Positions 1 through 12,600 of a DNA stretch of 64,000 nt are shown one piece after another. The stretch's first letter is position 1, and every line of letters begins with the position of its first letter. A program made the translations under genes and the position numbers. Source of the DNA: Panicum virgatum (Eukaryota; Streptophyta; Magnoliopsida; Poales; Poaceae); contig NC_053147.1 of the NCBI RefSeq assembly GCF_016808335.1, positions 19,392,913-19,456,912 of the forward strand, written 5' to 3'. The notes beneath the pieces are model-generated. The model did not search any database and was not told where the DNA came from. It saw only the letters and a list, made by a program, of their open reading frames with translations.

Positions 1-3000
1 CTCTATCTGGTAATCAATGGAAGCATTATCATATTTTCCACCAGCCTTGTTGGCCTCAGCTTCCTCATAGACATCAAAGCGTCTGTAATGCCTGGAAATA
101 GCAAAGCTAACATTCTTCCTCCACAAGAATCTGTAACATATGGGCAAACAAACGGAGCATTAGTGGCACTAGCAACTAGAGAACTTTTTTTTTCGAACAC
201 AGCAACTAGAGAACTTTCTAATACCATATCCAAATGTTCCCTGAGCTATGTGAAAAGTAAATAGTGCAGTTGAAATATTTACCTTTCTAATACCTGATAA
301 GGATCCCTCACTAGCTTAAGTTTCCCATCAATCCAAATTGAATATCGCACATTAGGAAAAAGCCGATGAAGTAGTAATTTTGGAACCTGTACAAGGAAAA
401 GATCACGGGGACCATAAGTGATCAAAACAAACCCAATAAAATAGTTGATGCTAATTCAAATTAAAATTTCAAGTCAGGAGAACATTGAGAATGGGATAAC
501 AATTATAATATATGGAATCCACAGTCTTCCATATTCGCTTCATGGAAAGAAACTAAAAACAAAATGGTACGTTGTGTACAACACAGGTTTGACGGGGGAA
601 AATTAAAATCGCCAACTGTACTACCTTTCCATTGCGCCTTGCATCTGAATATGGTAGGTTGCGGACAACAACTACACGCCACAGCCCAATTCTTTTGGTA
701 TGGTCAATAGTAGTGGAGTTCTTTAGTGCAGCTTCGGTTTCTTCATCCAGAAACATAAAGAAGCAAACAGTATCCTTTGAAGATTCACTGATGTTTTCTG
801 GTTGTTGCAGTATATCATAGTTTCCTGAGAAAATACATGTAAGCAAGTGCGCAAAAAGGTTGGTAAAAATAACTGGAGTACATAGTAGTAGTTACCAAAA
901 ATAGCAGAGGCAACAACAGTCCTCTGGCACTGCTGCATCTCAGAACGATCAGCTTCATCTACGTCAAACCCAGTATTAAGACCAGGTATCTTCCCTCTTA
1001 CAAATCTGATGATAAACAGTAGGTTAGCTACAAAAGAAAACGACAATGGTCATTGTATACAATCATCACATGAACATTAAAGCATATGAGATGTATGGAC
1101 ACACCCACAATGTACTGTCATCAAATCTTTTATGTCGTAAGACTTATCTCGTTCCTCCAGGGATGGATAACCTCCAAACAAAGAACCACCATTTGAATCT
1201 TTGGAAACCAAATTCTCTTCGGACATATAATTTAATCTTTGAAGGACAGGTGATGCGGATGGCTGAGCTGGTCTCAGTGCCAGTGCTTGCTCAACAGGCA
1301 AATAACAAACTGGACAGGCTATACAAGTTTAAAATACATCAGTTTAGATTGAGAACTAATGCAGCGTTGAATTGGAATTGTAAGGAATATAAACTTACGT
1401 CTTGGTCCAGTACGTTTTCTATCAATAGGTGGAGGAGACAAAGAGAAATTTTCACAAGGATGGTGATTCAGAACAACAGCTGGCGGAAAGCTCCATATGA
1501 GACCCTCAACTTGTTTTTGACTACTATCAGACTGTCTTTCCATCTGTGATCCTGTACTCAGACCATTCGCAGTCAGTGAATCTCTCTGGGCTACTGGTCT
1601 GCCCGATGATGTCCAAACAGGGTTCACAAAGCTCCGGACATGATCAGAAAATACAAGCATCGTCTCAACACCAGGTGATGTGTCTTCATCTAAACAAGGC
1701 AAACAGAAAATTTTGCAGTTCAGTATATTGCAACAGTGCAACACACATACGATGGTGAAAAAAGAAGACAAGAAAAAACAAATACTTACAGCTAAAGGTT
1801 ACATCTTACTTTAGCGCAGAATTTTTTACAACAGATTTGTTCAGTCCAGTTATTATTCAAAATAATAATATATAGCACACAGCATTGGGCATGAAAGATG
1901 AGGTCATGCTATACAATTATAGTTGCACAATATATACAAAGTAGAATCACCAGCATGGACAGATGCATGTGAGAACGTGTTTTTAACTGAGGCTACAAGC
2001 TCAATAATAGTTGCTTGACATAATGCTAGGAAAACATTACATTACAACAAATAAATAGCAATGAAACTCTTTCCTTATTTTCTCAATAAATTATAATGGT
2101 GAGTTAGTGATGGAATTGGCTAATCAAAACTGGAGGCAAAAACAAGAAGAAAGTGTGCATATATGAGTTACCACAATGTACATTTAGAAATCCCTCCTCT
2201 AAAGTTTGTCAAATGTTAACTTGGCATCACATAGAATAATTTGCCCGGGTCTGACAGATGGTAGGACCTTGATAACAAATTTGGAAACCTTTAGCTCCCC
2301 ACTGCTCCAGGAGGGGGATAAGATCTTAAGTCCTAAATAAGACTCTGGAGAAACAAACCAACTTTTTGGTATTGTAAAGTCTAACAATAAAAAAGAATGC
2401 AGATTGAATGCTCGACAAAATGGACCAAAGTATTCTAATAAATTGTTAAGTGTCAAACTGACAAATGGTCAACAGAAGTCAAATGAGATGCATATTGAAA
2501 TAGGAAAGCATCAGGCACAAACGCACCCATGCAGTTGACCAAATGATTTGTAACAAACAATTCTAGTAAGATGAACCCATCGACAAAGCTGGCACCGCAA
2601 AGGCGCACTTTGACAGCAGCATCATCAGGTATAAACTTTAGAGATGACTAAGGCACATGAGCTAGATCAAACACAATATTTCCCAACACGTGTCTACTTC
2701 AGTTCTAGAAAATTGGCTGATCCGTAGTCATAACCAAAGAACTCAAACATTCAGATCGCACTCCCAATATTATTGTTTAATCTCACAGTGCTAATCGCCC
2801 AGCTCAACTATTACATAAACATTGACACTGATCGGAGTAACCTGGATTTCTAGAGTATAATATTATAATCCCAGTTGCATCATATATCAGTCAGCTAGGG
2901 TCAAAGTTGATGGGGAATAAAGAATGTGCATTAACACTCGCTAACATCCTAAAGCCCATGTCTAAATAAACTTGCAATCCATATAAGGTACAAAGAAAAA

Positions 3001-3480
3001 TTAATGTGGATGTTAGAATAATATTACTTTCAAGTTGCATTGCATCATACCTCTGAACTTACTGAGTAGACTACACAATCGCATGACAGAAGAAAATAAC
3101 AGTACATTTTCACGATGTCTGATCTAGTGACTGAAACAGCCTCACGGATTAGAAGTGGAGCACGAGGCGAGCCAACCACCACCTTTACTGACAAGTGATG
3201 AGAAGAGGAAGCAGAAGGCCACCGCGACGGCGACGAGGAGAAGGAGCAGCATCCGCTGGCGGCGGCCGGCGAGCATGCAGATCCGTGCGAACACGCGCGG
3301 GCCGCCGCCGCCCGCCCCGCCGAGCGACATCTTGGCGGGCTTCCGCGCGGCGAGCGGCGGGGACACCGACGGCGCGGGCGATGGCGAGGAATGGCAGCCG
3401 CCTAGCTGCTGCTGCGGCTGCTGCGGCAGCGATCCATAGCTCCCCGACGGCCTGAGCCCCAGCGACGCCCCGCCGCTCAT
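1..3480 (-). CDS. DUF616 / MUCI70-like glycosyltransferase, 3' end off the window
   Basis: Seven exons read on the minus strand: 3183-3480, 1399-1689, 1105-1318, 896-1005, 625-824, 283-386 and 1-130, with GT..AG borders and consistent phases, giving about 449 residues before the window edge. The chosen start (ATG at 3478-3480, protein MSGGASLGLR) follows a stretch lacking family similarity. Residues ~77-97 form a single hydrophobic segment after an Arg-rich stretch, as in a type II Golgi membrane protein. A short Cys motif (CPVCYLP) is followed by the DUF616 core, visible as IWIDGKLKLVRDPYQ, ISRHYRRFDVYEEAEANK and KYDNASIDYQ. Family knowledge: DUF616 proteins such as MUCI70 and TOD1 are putative hexosyltransferase-like Golgi proteins linked to pectin and mucilage. 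The first donor could instead be at 3189, six bases earlier, also in phase. Family assignment is firm; the substrate is unknown. Confidence 0.9.
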
Positions 3481-5200
3481 GCCGCCACCGCAGGAGCGGA
3501 TCCAGCTGACGGTGCTGGGATGCACGGGCGCTCCCCGAATTTTTCCAACTTCCACATATACCCCTCGCGGCAACTCTTGACTGAATCCGGCTCGTGATGA
3601 GTCGTGATCATCGGGCGGGCCGGCATGGTCTCATGGACAGCGTCGCAGACTCACGGTGGGTGAAAATGTTGGGTTGGTCCGAAATTTGGTTTCTGGATAA
3701 ATAGGAATATTCAGTGAGGGTAATTTCCTTGATACCCGAAAAAATTATTTTGGACAGCGACACGATCTCCAAAACTTAATTTTGATTTCTATAAAAAATA
3801 TTTATTGAAAAATGATATATTTATATTTTTTATAAAAATATTTTTTAAGATAAATCTATTGTTTTTTGAAACTCAACAACTTAAAAATTATTCATGATTT
3901 ATATTTGTTTGACCCAAATGTTATCCAGAACAACTTTTTTTTAAATATGGAGGGAGTATATTGTAATTTCTGAATCTTCTTCCTGCACTCTTAGTACCTC
4001 TGAAAAAATTTGAAAATTCAGAAATTGTCAGTTCCTGATGGAAATATCGGATGCATTAATTTCATTAGAATTTTACAGATAAAAAACTGATGCGGACAGG
4101 AATTTAAAAACCATTCAATTCATTTCAACCGTTGCGTTGAAATCTCGGGCAGACAATTTTATCCCTCTTTTTGCAGGTAAAATAAATGCATCCTTTTTCC
4201 TTGTTCATTCATGATTCCTATATCATTCCGATACATGTAGTATCTGCACACTGACCTGTGCTGTGACGTGAAAGTTGGAACACAAGCAATCATCAACCGG
4301 TAGGCTTTCTATTTCTGAAGAAAGCTGAACTTTCCAAATCGTGGCAATGATGCAGCAACCTACAAAAATTGACGAGCACAAAGTGATGGGCTACTACGTG
4401 ACAACGTCAGGTGCGCATGCGTGCAGGTGCAGGCATCCGACACAGCCAGTGTGCCGCTTGATTTGTTTCTCACTCGAGCGGAAGTCTTCTTATAGAATAC
4501 CCGCAAAAAATGCCCTCAAGAAAAAAAATACCCGCAAAAAAATGCCTTCTTATACAAAATCCAGCAGTTTTGAGCTCCCTTTGCTTGTCCCTCTGGGCTC
4601 TGGCTCATTTTCGGAGACAACTTGTCAAAACTTTTAGGCAGGCGTCCCCCCAGTTCGGTAACAAAGCAAATGTTGCCTGGTTTGTATATGCTCTAGCAGG
4701 GAAGAGTGTGCTGCACCTTTGTAGGATTCAAATGTCATGGAGACAGATTTGCTGCCGCGGTTGCGTGGGCTGCGTGACACCGGGGTGTTCTTGGTTGCGA
4801 TGTCAGCCCATGCCAGGATGACAGCCCATTCTCCGGCCACCACGGTGGGCTCAGACTGTGTCGTTTCACGGCCCGCCACGCATCCTTCGCTTCGTACAGA
4901 AAGGTGCCAGGATGTGTCATAAAAAAGTAAAGAAATAAATAAAGAAACAATGAAGGATTGAAGGACGGCACTTCAGAACAGTCGTCCCACGCTAGCTTTC
5001 CCGACTAGCGTGGGTTGGAGACAACGCGTACGAATCGAACAGTATCCACGAGCCAGCCAATAGAACAAATCAGCAATCCGGATCTCAGTTCCATGCGTCC
5101 ATACGCGACCAACCCGTGCAAGTCCGTGCCACCCGCGAAAGCAAAGCACCACCGGACTCCTACGTGAGAAACGTGCAAGAGGAAACGGAGATGGATCCGG
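3481..5200. other. Upstream region of the DUF616 gene, no gene seen
   Basis: The part next to the start is GC-rich and probably promoter and 5' UTR. From about 3700 it becomes AT-rich. A GGAGGGAGTA sequence near 3951-3960 looks like one end of a Stowaway MITE, but no matching left end was found. Short open frames here show no recognisable domain. Confidence 0.4.
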
Positions 5201-5204
5201 CCCC

Positions 5205-5742
5205 CGTGGTTTTGGAAGTAGAAACGGGGGAAAAATCTCATTTCTACTTCCGTTTCTATATTTTTTGGCGGAAACGGGATCAGGTTTGAAAAATACAGGT
5301 ACGGAAACTGGATCGGGTTACGCGGAAGTACGGAAACGAACCAATACGGACGTTGAGTCGGAAAGAATAACGCGATCAAATATTCTCGAGTATACATTAA
5401 CAAAGTCACAAAATAATATACACGTACGAAGTTATTGGTCTAATATTCACTAGTATGCCATATGTTAACATGTTAACATGCATACTTAGTGATTGGTATG
5501 TTTTTGAACATATCAATTTTTAGACATATCTTATGTAGATTAAAAACGGGATGAAAAACAGAATAAATACGGGTCAATTCCATGTAAAAACGGGATTCCT
5601 CGGAAACGGACGGAGAAACCTCATTTCTACTTCTGTAAATACGAAAACGGAATCTCACAAATACAGAAACAGACGGACAAAAATAGAAAACGAAACAAGT
5701 CGAAATGAGAATATTTTCGTCCGTTTTCAACCCTACCGGGAG
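5205..5742. mobile_element. Degenerate hAT-like non-autonomous element
   Basis: The two ends are imperfect inverted copies of each other: a left part with CTCATTTCTACTTCCG and a right part whose complement reads CTCATTTCGACTTG. Both are rich in GAAACGG motifs. The right end (GTCCGTTTTCAACCCTA) resembles the subterminal sequence of grass hAT elements that start CAGGGNTGAAAACGG. No coding capacity and no clear target duplication were found, so the borders are approximate and the class is inferred. Confidence 0.45.
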
Positions 5743-6850
5743 CCAGCCACCAGAGCTGAGCTACAGGCAAAGCCAGCCAGGCATGTGCCGTCTCGGCGAT
5801 GAGTCACTCGATCCGTTTTTCGGTGGCCGCGTATCCCGTTGGAGGGTACGGTGTAGTGGTGTACGTGTCTGCCGGCCGGCTGCTGCTGCGTGCGCCCACC
5901 CGGGACTGTAGCCGCGCGCGTGATGTCTCCCGCAAGCAACGGCGCCGGCCCGACACCCCGGAGACGCCGAGCCCGTCTTCCTTCTTTGGCCGCGCCGCAC
6001 GGCACAATAGGGCCCGACGACCGGTGCGCGGGGGTAGAGGGAACGCCGTGGAAGCGTCCGGACTCGTCCGCTCTCCGCTCTGCCGTGGCGCCGCGGCGGC
6101 GTGCCCGGCGTCGCGTCTTCTGGAGCGCTCGGCCGCAGCGTCGCGTGGCCGGGTCGGGCAGGTCGGCCGGCTAGCACGGACAGCGTGCGCGCGGGGCCCG
6201 CCGCCGGCGAGATGATTGAGGCCGGCCGTGGGACGCGGGGGGTGGACGTGGGCGACGGATCCGGGGGGATTCTGTCGCACGTGCTGCGGTGGTTGCGGGG
6301 GCTAGCTGGTCATCCAAAGACGACGAGTTGCCATCGCCATAGTGTAGTACTAGTACGTTGGCAGCGGTTCACAAGTTCAAATATTCCAGTGAACTCCAGT
6401 AGCACCGACAGCGGTGACAATCCGTCACGAATAGGCACGTTAATTCTTCAGTATTTTCTCTTCTGAAAGGAAAACGATAACCCATTTTTTTTCTCATTTT
6501 TGTTCTAGGGGATGGCCCGCTAAGTTTTTTTTTTTTTTGCTGATGATGCAGCTAACGCACAAAGCTCTTGGCATGTTTTCCGAGTAAATAACATCGCTAC
6601 AAGCCTAGTACAACCTGTGGACTCCATGAGTCCCTGTGCTGGTCATAGACACGCCCACCCCCATCGCGTCCACCAAACCAGCAGTCCGCAGGCGATCAGG
6701 GCGATCACCCGACGTGGATCCGTGCTGTCCGACCCATTCCAACCAACCTGGGCTGTCCCCGTCTCTGCCCGAAATCGCCCCTATCCGTTCCACGCGGAAC
6801 CCACAATTACCGCGCCAGCCATTGCCGGCTCGCCACGTCCCCCACATCCG
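5743..6850. other. GC-rich intergenic tract, no gene seen
   Basis: Roughly 5860-6300 is very GC-rich and opens long frames on both strands in several phases, as expected from composition alone. None shows a domain or splice pattern. The right part holds the promoter region of the DUF506 gene. Confidence 0.4.
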
Positions 6851-6854
6851 CGGA

Positions 6855-6862
6855 TATAAAAA
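6855..6862 (+). promoter_or_regulatory. TATA box of the DUF506 gene
   Basis: TATAAAAA in a GC-rich setting, about 110 bases before the ATG at 6972. Transcription would start near 6885-6895. This rules out the in-frame upstream ATG at 6636 as the protein start. Confidence 0.6.
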
Positions 6863-6971
6863 CCGGCGGGAAGCAACCGGCTGCGGCCACAGAGGAAGCG
6901 GCGAGGCTAACTTTGTGGCGATCAAGGACCCAACGGAGCCTGATCTCGCGGAAATTGAAGCTTCGGCGGCA

Positions 6972-8392
6972 ATGGTTGTCGCGGAGGCCGCCGCCGCCGC
7001 AGGCAACGAGATGAGCCTGTCCAACATGGTGCTGGGGTTCTACGAGGAGGCCGAGAGGGAGAGGTGGGCGGCGGAGGAGGAGGCCGCCGGCGGCGGCGAT
7101 GGCAGCGACGATGAGGAGTCCGGCGGCGGCAGCGGAGGCGCCGAGAGCAGCGCGTTCTGCCAAGAGCAGCGCTCGCGTTTGCATGTAAGTCACTTCCCTT
7201 TCTCGGCGACCCGGAAACAAATTAGTGTCTGTCTTTTTCGTGTTTGGCTGCTGCTGCTGCCGAATGAACCTGACAGTTTGAGGTACACCTGCTTTGCCTA
7301 TCTGACAAGCTGTAGCTGTTAGCAGAATCACAATCATCTACGATCTAACTAATGAAGAACAAGATCATGTCTTTTTTGTTCCTCCCCCCCAAAAAAAAAG
7401 ATCATGTCTTCTTGTTCAAGCCAATTGATGTGTGCGTTCTTGCTGCATCTGGACTCGTGCGCGCCGTAGTGTCTAGTGGTGACAAACGCGTGCGTTGATT
7501 GATGCGGACGTGTAGGAAGCGCTTGCCAAGAGGAGCTCCGCGGAGAGGCGGGTCCAGGCGGACGCGGAGGAGGCCGTCAGGCAGATGCGCGCCACGCCCG
7601 GCGGCGTCTGCTCCTGCGCGAGCCGAGCGGCCGCGGGAGCAGGAGGAGCCTGCCGGGGCTGCGCGCTACGGTTCGTGGCCGAGCGCCTGCGCGACGCCGG
7701 GTACAACAGCGCCATCTGCAGGACCCGGTGGTGTCGCACCCCGGAAATCCCATCAGGTAACGATCACTCTGCAATCTGCATCTTTTTTCCTTTCTTGTCT
7801 GGTCACTAGAAGAAATCGTTGTCTGAAATGTGTAAGATCAAGACCGTGCAAACCTCACATCACATGATGATGCACATGGTCACATGAGTCATCACCAACC
7901 ATGATTGATTCACCTATACGTGCTTGTTTTTTTTTTCTGAGCCTGAGCCGATCTGTCTGTGACTGAGCAGGGGAGCACAGCTACGTGGACGTGGTGGTGC
8001 CGACGAGGAGCGGCAAGGCGGTGCGGGTGGTGATCGAGCCCGGTTTCCGCGCCGAGTTCGAGATGGCGCGGGGCGGCGCCGAGTACAGGGCGCTGGTGGC
8101 CGCGCTGCCGGAGGTGTTCGTGGGCCGGCCGGAGAGGCTGCGGGCCGTGGTCCGGGTCATGTGCGACGCGGCCAGGCAGTGCGCGCGCGAGAGCGGCATG
8201 CACATGGCACCCTGGAGGAAGCAACGGTACATGGAGGCCAAGTGGCTGGGCACGCCGGAGCGGGCCGCGCCGGGGCCCGGGGGAGCGGCGGCGACGGCGG
8301 TGCCCGTTGGCTCGCCCGAGAAGCCGCCCAGGTTCAGGGCGTCCATGCTCACGCTCGACTTCGGCGGCCGCACCGCGTTGGAGGTCGTGTGA
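6972..8392 (+). CDS. DUF506 (PDDEXK-like) family protein
   Basis: Three exons, 6972-7184, 7516-7756 and 7971-8392, join in phase with GT..AG borders to give 291 residues. The N-terminal part contains LSNMVLGFYEE followed by an acidic Gly/Ser-rich stretch. The middle exon carries the family's Cys-containing region and the sequence RFVAERLRDAGYNSAICRT. The last exon begins with EHSYVDVVVPT and has VRVVIEPGFRAEFEMARG, LPEVFVGRPERLRAVVRVMC and the short basic motif MAPWRKQRYMEAKWLG. These are the hallmarks of plant DUF506, a family with a PDDEXK-like nuclease fold by prediction but no settled biochemical activity; some members respond to light, stress or calcium signalling. Length is typical. The start is set by the TATA box just upstream. 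Confidence 0.92.
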
Positions 8393-9669
8393 TGATCGCT
8401 GCCGATCCCACCCTGACGACGACGATGGATGATCACGTGATGCGGAAACGAGTACTATATCTTACTGTGTGCTGTGTCAGCTTGCCCCGTCATCGGAGAC
8501 GGTGATGTAGATGTAGATAGGAGTGGTAGCGCGGTCATGAGACAAGCAACGACTGAAAAGTGAAAACTCTATTCTCATTCCGGGGCACATTACCTGTGAG
8601 TTTTCAGTGTACATCCACTATATCAGACTGCTTGACCCTGAATGCCAATGTGTATACCACTACTAGTCCTGAAGAAGCTGAAGATAAGTCGTAATTGAGA
8701 GGTTTTTGCAATCTAACCATATTTCTACATTTTTTTGGCTCAAGGTCCGAATCAAACGCGTTCTTACATACATCAACAATGCAGCGGACTGGGGGCTTAA
8801 GGCAGTCCTTGTTGCCAGTTCTCAGCCTGAAAAGAGGCAGGATTTTTCCCCGGTCCAGGCGTCCAGCCCAAAGGATGTTAACGTCTTCTCACGCTATTCA
8901 TTCCATCTCCGGCCTTAGCATGACCCAATTGTGAACCAAACAAAACAAAATTGCTATCATAATAGTCCGCACTCTAGTAGAATTTTGCTGTGTCATACAT
9001 GCATCATTGGTATTTGGTCATGGGCATCCAAGTATCATGGGCTGGTTTCTTGCTAGGCAGGGTGTTTGTTCAGTTGAGTCAGTTTCACTCTGTCTCCTTT
9101 TAGGACTTCCCTTTTAACCATATGAACGCAAGAGAGTGTGGATGTCTGTTTAGATGTGACATGTCTTTCTTGGAGCGGCTAAAGAGACTTGTTTTCAGCT
9201 ATTTATAACCAATCACTCATACTCCGATTGAAAAACTTTTTTTAAAAAAAAATCAAGCATTTTTTCTGGTGACGTAAAGCGACGTGGATTACACATCCGG
9301 TGGATGAAAAAACTGACTGATAACTAAAACAAAAGTAGCCGATATTTAATTAAAGACACGCCCGGCTTTTCACAAGGCTTCAGTGTTGGTTTAGTATCGC
9401 TTATCTTCTCCCACGAACATGCTAAGTTTTCTACAATATGCTCTCAAGTATCCCATTAAAAAATTGCTCTCAAATATCATCAGGACAACACCTATTGAGG
9501 TAGCCAAAAAAAGTGTTTACTATGATCCTCAAAAATGTGTATGCACTGTGTCCGAGTATATACCATTGAAAAACTTCTGATCTCTCAACAGAAAAGGAGA
9601 AAAATTAAATTTACAGAGTTGCTATCTACCAGATAACACGCTACTAAAAATTGACAAGAAGACGCATAA
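8393..9669. other. Intergenic space between convergent DUF506 and kinase genes
   Basis: Holds the 3' UTRs of the two convergent genes. The remainder is AT-rich without a recognisable gene or element. Confidence 0.4.
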
Positions 9670-12600
9670 TTACAGTAACTTCGGGGGTGGAGGTCCGGAA
9701 AAATCAGGTTGAGTGTATGAGAGCCTCTGGATCCAGCTGGAAACCTTCTTCTTGTTCTGATCGTTCCATTCCTGGGGCTGGCAGATGAAGCTTGGGATTT
9801 TGTCGAGCGTTCCATTTCTTTCAAGAACTGTCTTGAGGTTTTCAAGGATTGAAACAATCTGTCGAAACTCAGGCCTCCTCTCTGGTTGCCAGGACCAACA
9901 CTGCTCAATAAGGAATTTTACTGCTGGCGGGCAGCTAGAAGGAATAGCCGGTCTCAAGTTCTGAAATGAGAACTCATGCTTGTCATTTTCATTTTCAAAC
10001 AGTTCATCAGAACAAGTGCACTAGACATATCGGGTATGAAAGCCAGCCAAAGTAGCCCCAAAAAAAAACTGGTCATTTCTAAGCACTTTTCCCCCGAACA
10101 AAGAAGAAATGCATTTCATTGTATTAAATAAGAGACTATTTTTGTTCTTACTATTTATAGCAGAACTCCTGACTTATGGAAAAAAATTGATGAAACCTGT
10201 ATAGGGAATTTGAGTTAGAAGAGCACACACCTTACTGACAACTGCGAAAGCTGCTTGGAGTGGTGTCATATCTTCATAAGGGAGTGAGCCACTGACCAAT
10301 TCCCACAAGACAAGTCCAAAGCTATAAACATCAACCTTCCGGCCATATGGCTTGTGCTTGTACATCTCTGGTGCCATCCATCTATAAGTACCCGGATCAT
10401 CCCCTAACAAATTGCAGTGTGCTTCTTCACAGGCCACTCCAAAATCGACGACCTTAGCGCAGAATTCTCCATCAAATAGAATGTTCTCGGGTTTCACATC
10501 ACGGTGAACAATTCCTTGCAGGTGAATGTATTCCAGGCCACGAGCAATATCCAAGGCAATAGAAATGACCTTCTCCATGGGAAGAGTCTTACGCTCCAAC
10601 TTGCGTAAGAAAGCCCTCAAAGAACCCCCAGACAGGAACTCGGTGATGACACAGAAGACCGGTGGACAATTGCATGCTCCTACAAGCTATTCAAAACAAT
10701 GGGAATGAATCAGAAAATAGCTTTTGCTGTAAAATACTAGTATGTTCAAAGACATCTGAAGAAGTAATGTGCTGAAATGTTGCTTCTTCCGATGGCCTAG
10801 CCTTTGTAAGATAATTCTGATATGTACCAATTAAAATGTTTTGGGTTCCTTTTTCTGAAATTATTTTTGATGATGCATGCAAACCAAAACATTTGTAACT
10901 CTGTATGCCATATTGTTGGTGTATATGTTAGCCCATGTATAGAGGCCCATCTAGAGGCCCATGTATAGAATCTATATATCCCATCCTTCTAGGGTTTGGA
11001 GGAATATAAGGCAATTATTCTCTCCAATATGGTATCAATAGCCTAGGTTTCCCTCTCCCTCTCCACCCTTTGCTGCCGCCGCCGCTGCCGGCGAGATGGC
11101 CCCTCTCCTCCTTCCCTCCCCTTCCCTCCTCTTCCTCTGCTTCAGCCATGGCCGGCGCCCCCTCCTCTGCACTGGGCGCGCCCAGATCTGGGCCGCCGCC
11201 GCTTGCTCTGCTTCAGGCCGCCGCCGCCGGTCCTTGGCGCGGCGCGGGGCCGCCGCCGCCTGCTCTGCTTCACGCAGCCGCCGCCGGTCCTTGGCGCGGC
11301 GCGAGTCCCTCTGCTGCCGGTGCTGCTCCTGCGCCGCGCGCCTCCTCTACCTGGGCTGCCGTCGCCGCCGCTACAGCAGCTGGCGCGGGGCCCTCTTCTT
11401 CCTCTGCTTCGGGTCCGCGCTCTGCTCTGCCCGTAGTCCCTGCTGGCGCCGCCGCCTGGCCTCCTCTGGCCCGCCGCGCCCCGGCCATCGCGCTGGCTGC
11501 CACCGCGCCTGCGCCGGACGCCGGGGCGGGTGCTGCCGCTGCGGAGACGCCCGTCCTGGAGCCGCCTGTGCCGCTGCCCGTCGTGGAGCCGCCCGTGCAG
11601 GGCCCCTTGGCCGCCGCCGCCGCCGCGGGCGCCGATCCGGCCGCCCTGCGGGCCGCAGCGTAGCTGCTGCAGGCCGTGGGCGCCGATCCGGCGGTCCTGC
11701 AGGCCACAGCGCAGCTGCTGCAGGCCGCGGGTGCTACTCCAGGGGGTGCGGCCGCTGATCTCAGCGCCCTGCGGCTCCCACGGATGCCGCCGGCCGCAGA
11801 TCCCGCCGCAGCTACTGCCCACTGCGCCGCCGTCGCCGCGGGCAAGCAGCCCGCCGCCGACGCCGCGCCCGATCCAGCGTGGACCGGGCTCGGGATGTCG
11901 CCCGCGGATGCGCCGCTCTCCGCCGCCGCCCTCCGCGGGCAGCAGGTCAACTCCACCCTCGCCGCGGCCCTCCTCACCGCCAAGTCGGAGGCTTCGGCGG
12001 CCTAGGAGCGGCTCCGCGTGGCTGCTCTCGCCTGGGAGCGCGAGCGCGCTGCGGCCGACGCCTCCGCTCTCCGGGTCGCCGAGGCGGAACGCTTCCTCCG
12101 CGTCTCCTCCGGCCAGCCCGACGTCCCCGAGCCCGGCGCCTCCTCCTCCCGCCAGGCCCCGCTCGCTGGATCTGGAGTCCGGTACGACCCAACCGATCTC
12201 ATGGTCGCCCGGCTCTACCTCCAGGCCGCCGGCGTCCAGAACATCAGGGCCCTGGTCACCGTCCTCCTCGACCTGACGTCCTCCTCCTACGGACGCTGGC
12301 GGGACCAGGTCATGCTCGCCCTCCGCCGCTACGCCCTCGACGACCATGTCCTCCTCGACACGCCGATCGAGGCGCAGGACGTGGCGTGGCTGCGCCTCGA
12401 CAGCGTCGCATGTCCTGGATCTTCGGGACCATCTCCCTAGATCTTCAGGACCTCGTCAGGACCCACAGAGGCACCGCGTGACAGGCCTGGGTGGCGCTCG
12501 AGGGGCAGTTCCTCGGCCACGCCGAGTACCGCGCCCTCCAGCTCGACGCCACCTTCCGCACCTTCGTGTGCATGGGGATCTCTCCGTTGGTGAGTACTGC

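Noticed and set aside
2199..2456. 85-codon minus-strand frame inside the first DUF616 intron
   Set aside because: The exons on either side already join in phase and the frame has no family similarity, so it is intron sequence.
3481..3573. N-terminal extension of the DUF616 protein
   Set aside because: The frame stays open upstream, but the family-like N-terminus begins at MSGGASLGLR and the upstream residues match nothing.
5799..6280. Several overlapping frames of 90-158 codons on both strands
   Set aside because: Very high GC content opens all frames; no motif, splice signal or promoter context supports any.
6636..6971. In-frame N-terminal extension of the DUF506 protein
   Set aside because: A TATA box at 6855 lies downstream of the ATG at 6636, and the extra residues show no family similarity.
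11142..12347. 401-codon open frame on the minus strand
   Set aside because: It lies antisense to the GC-rich copia gag region and is Gly/Arg-rich without domains; it is open because of composition.
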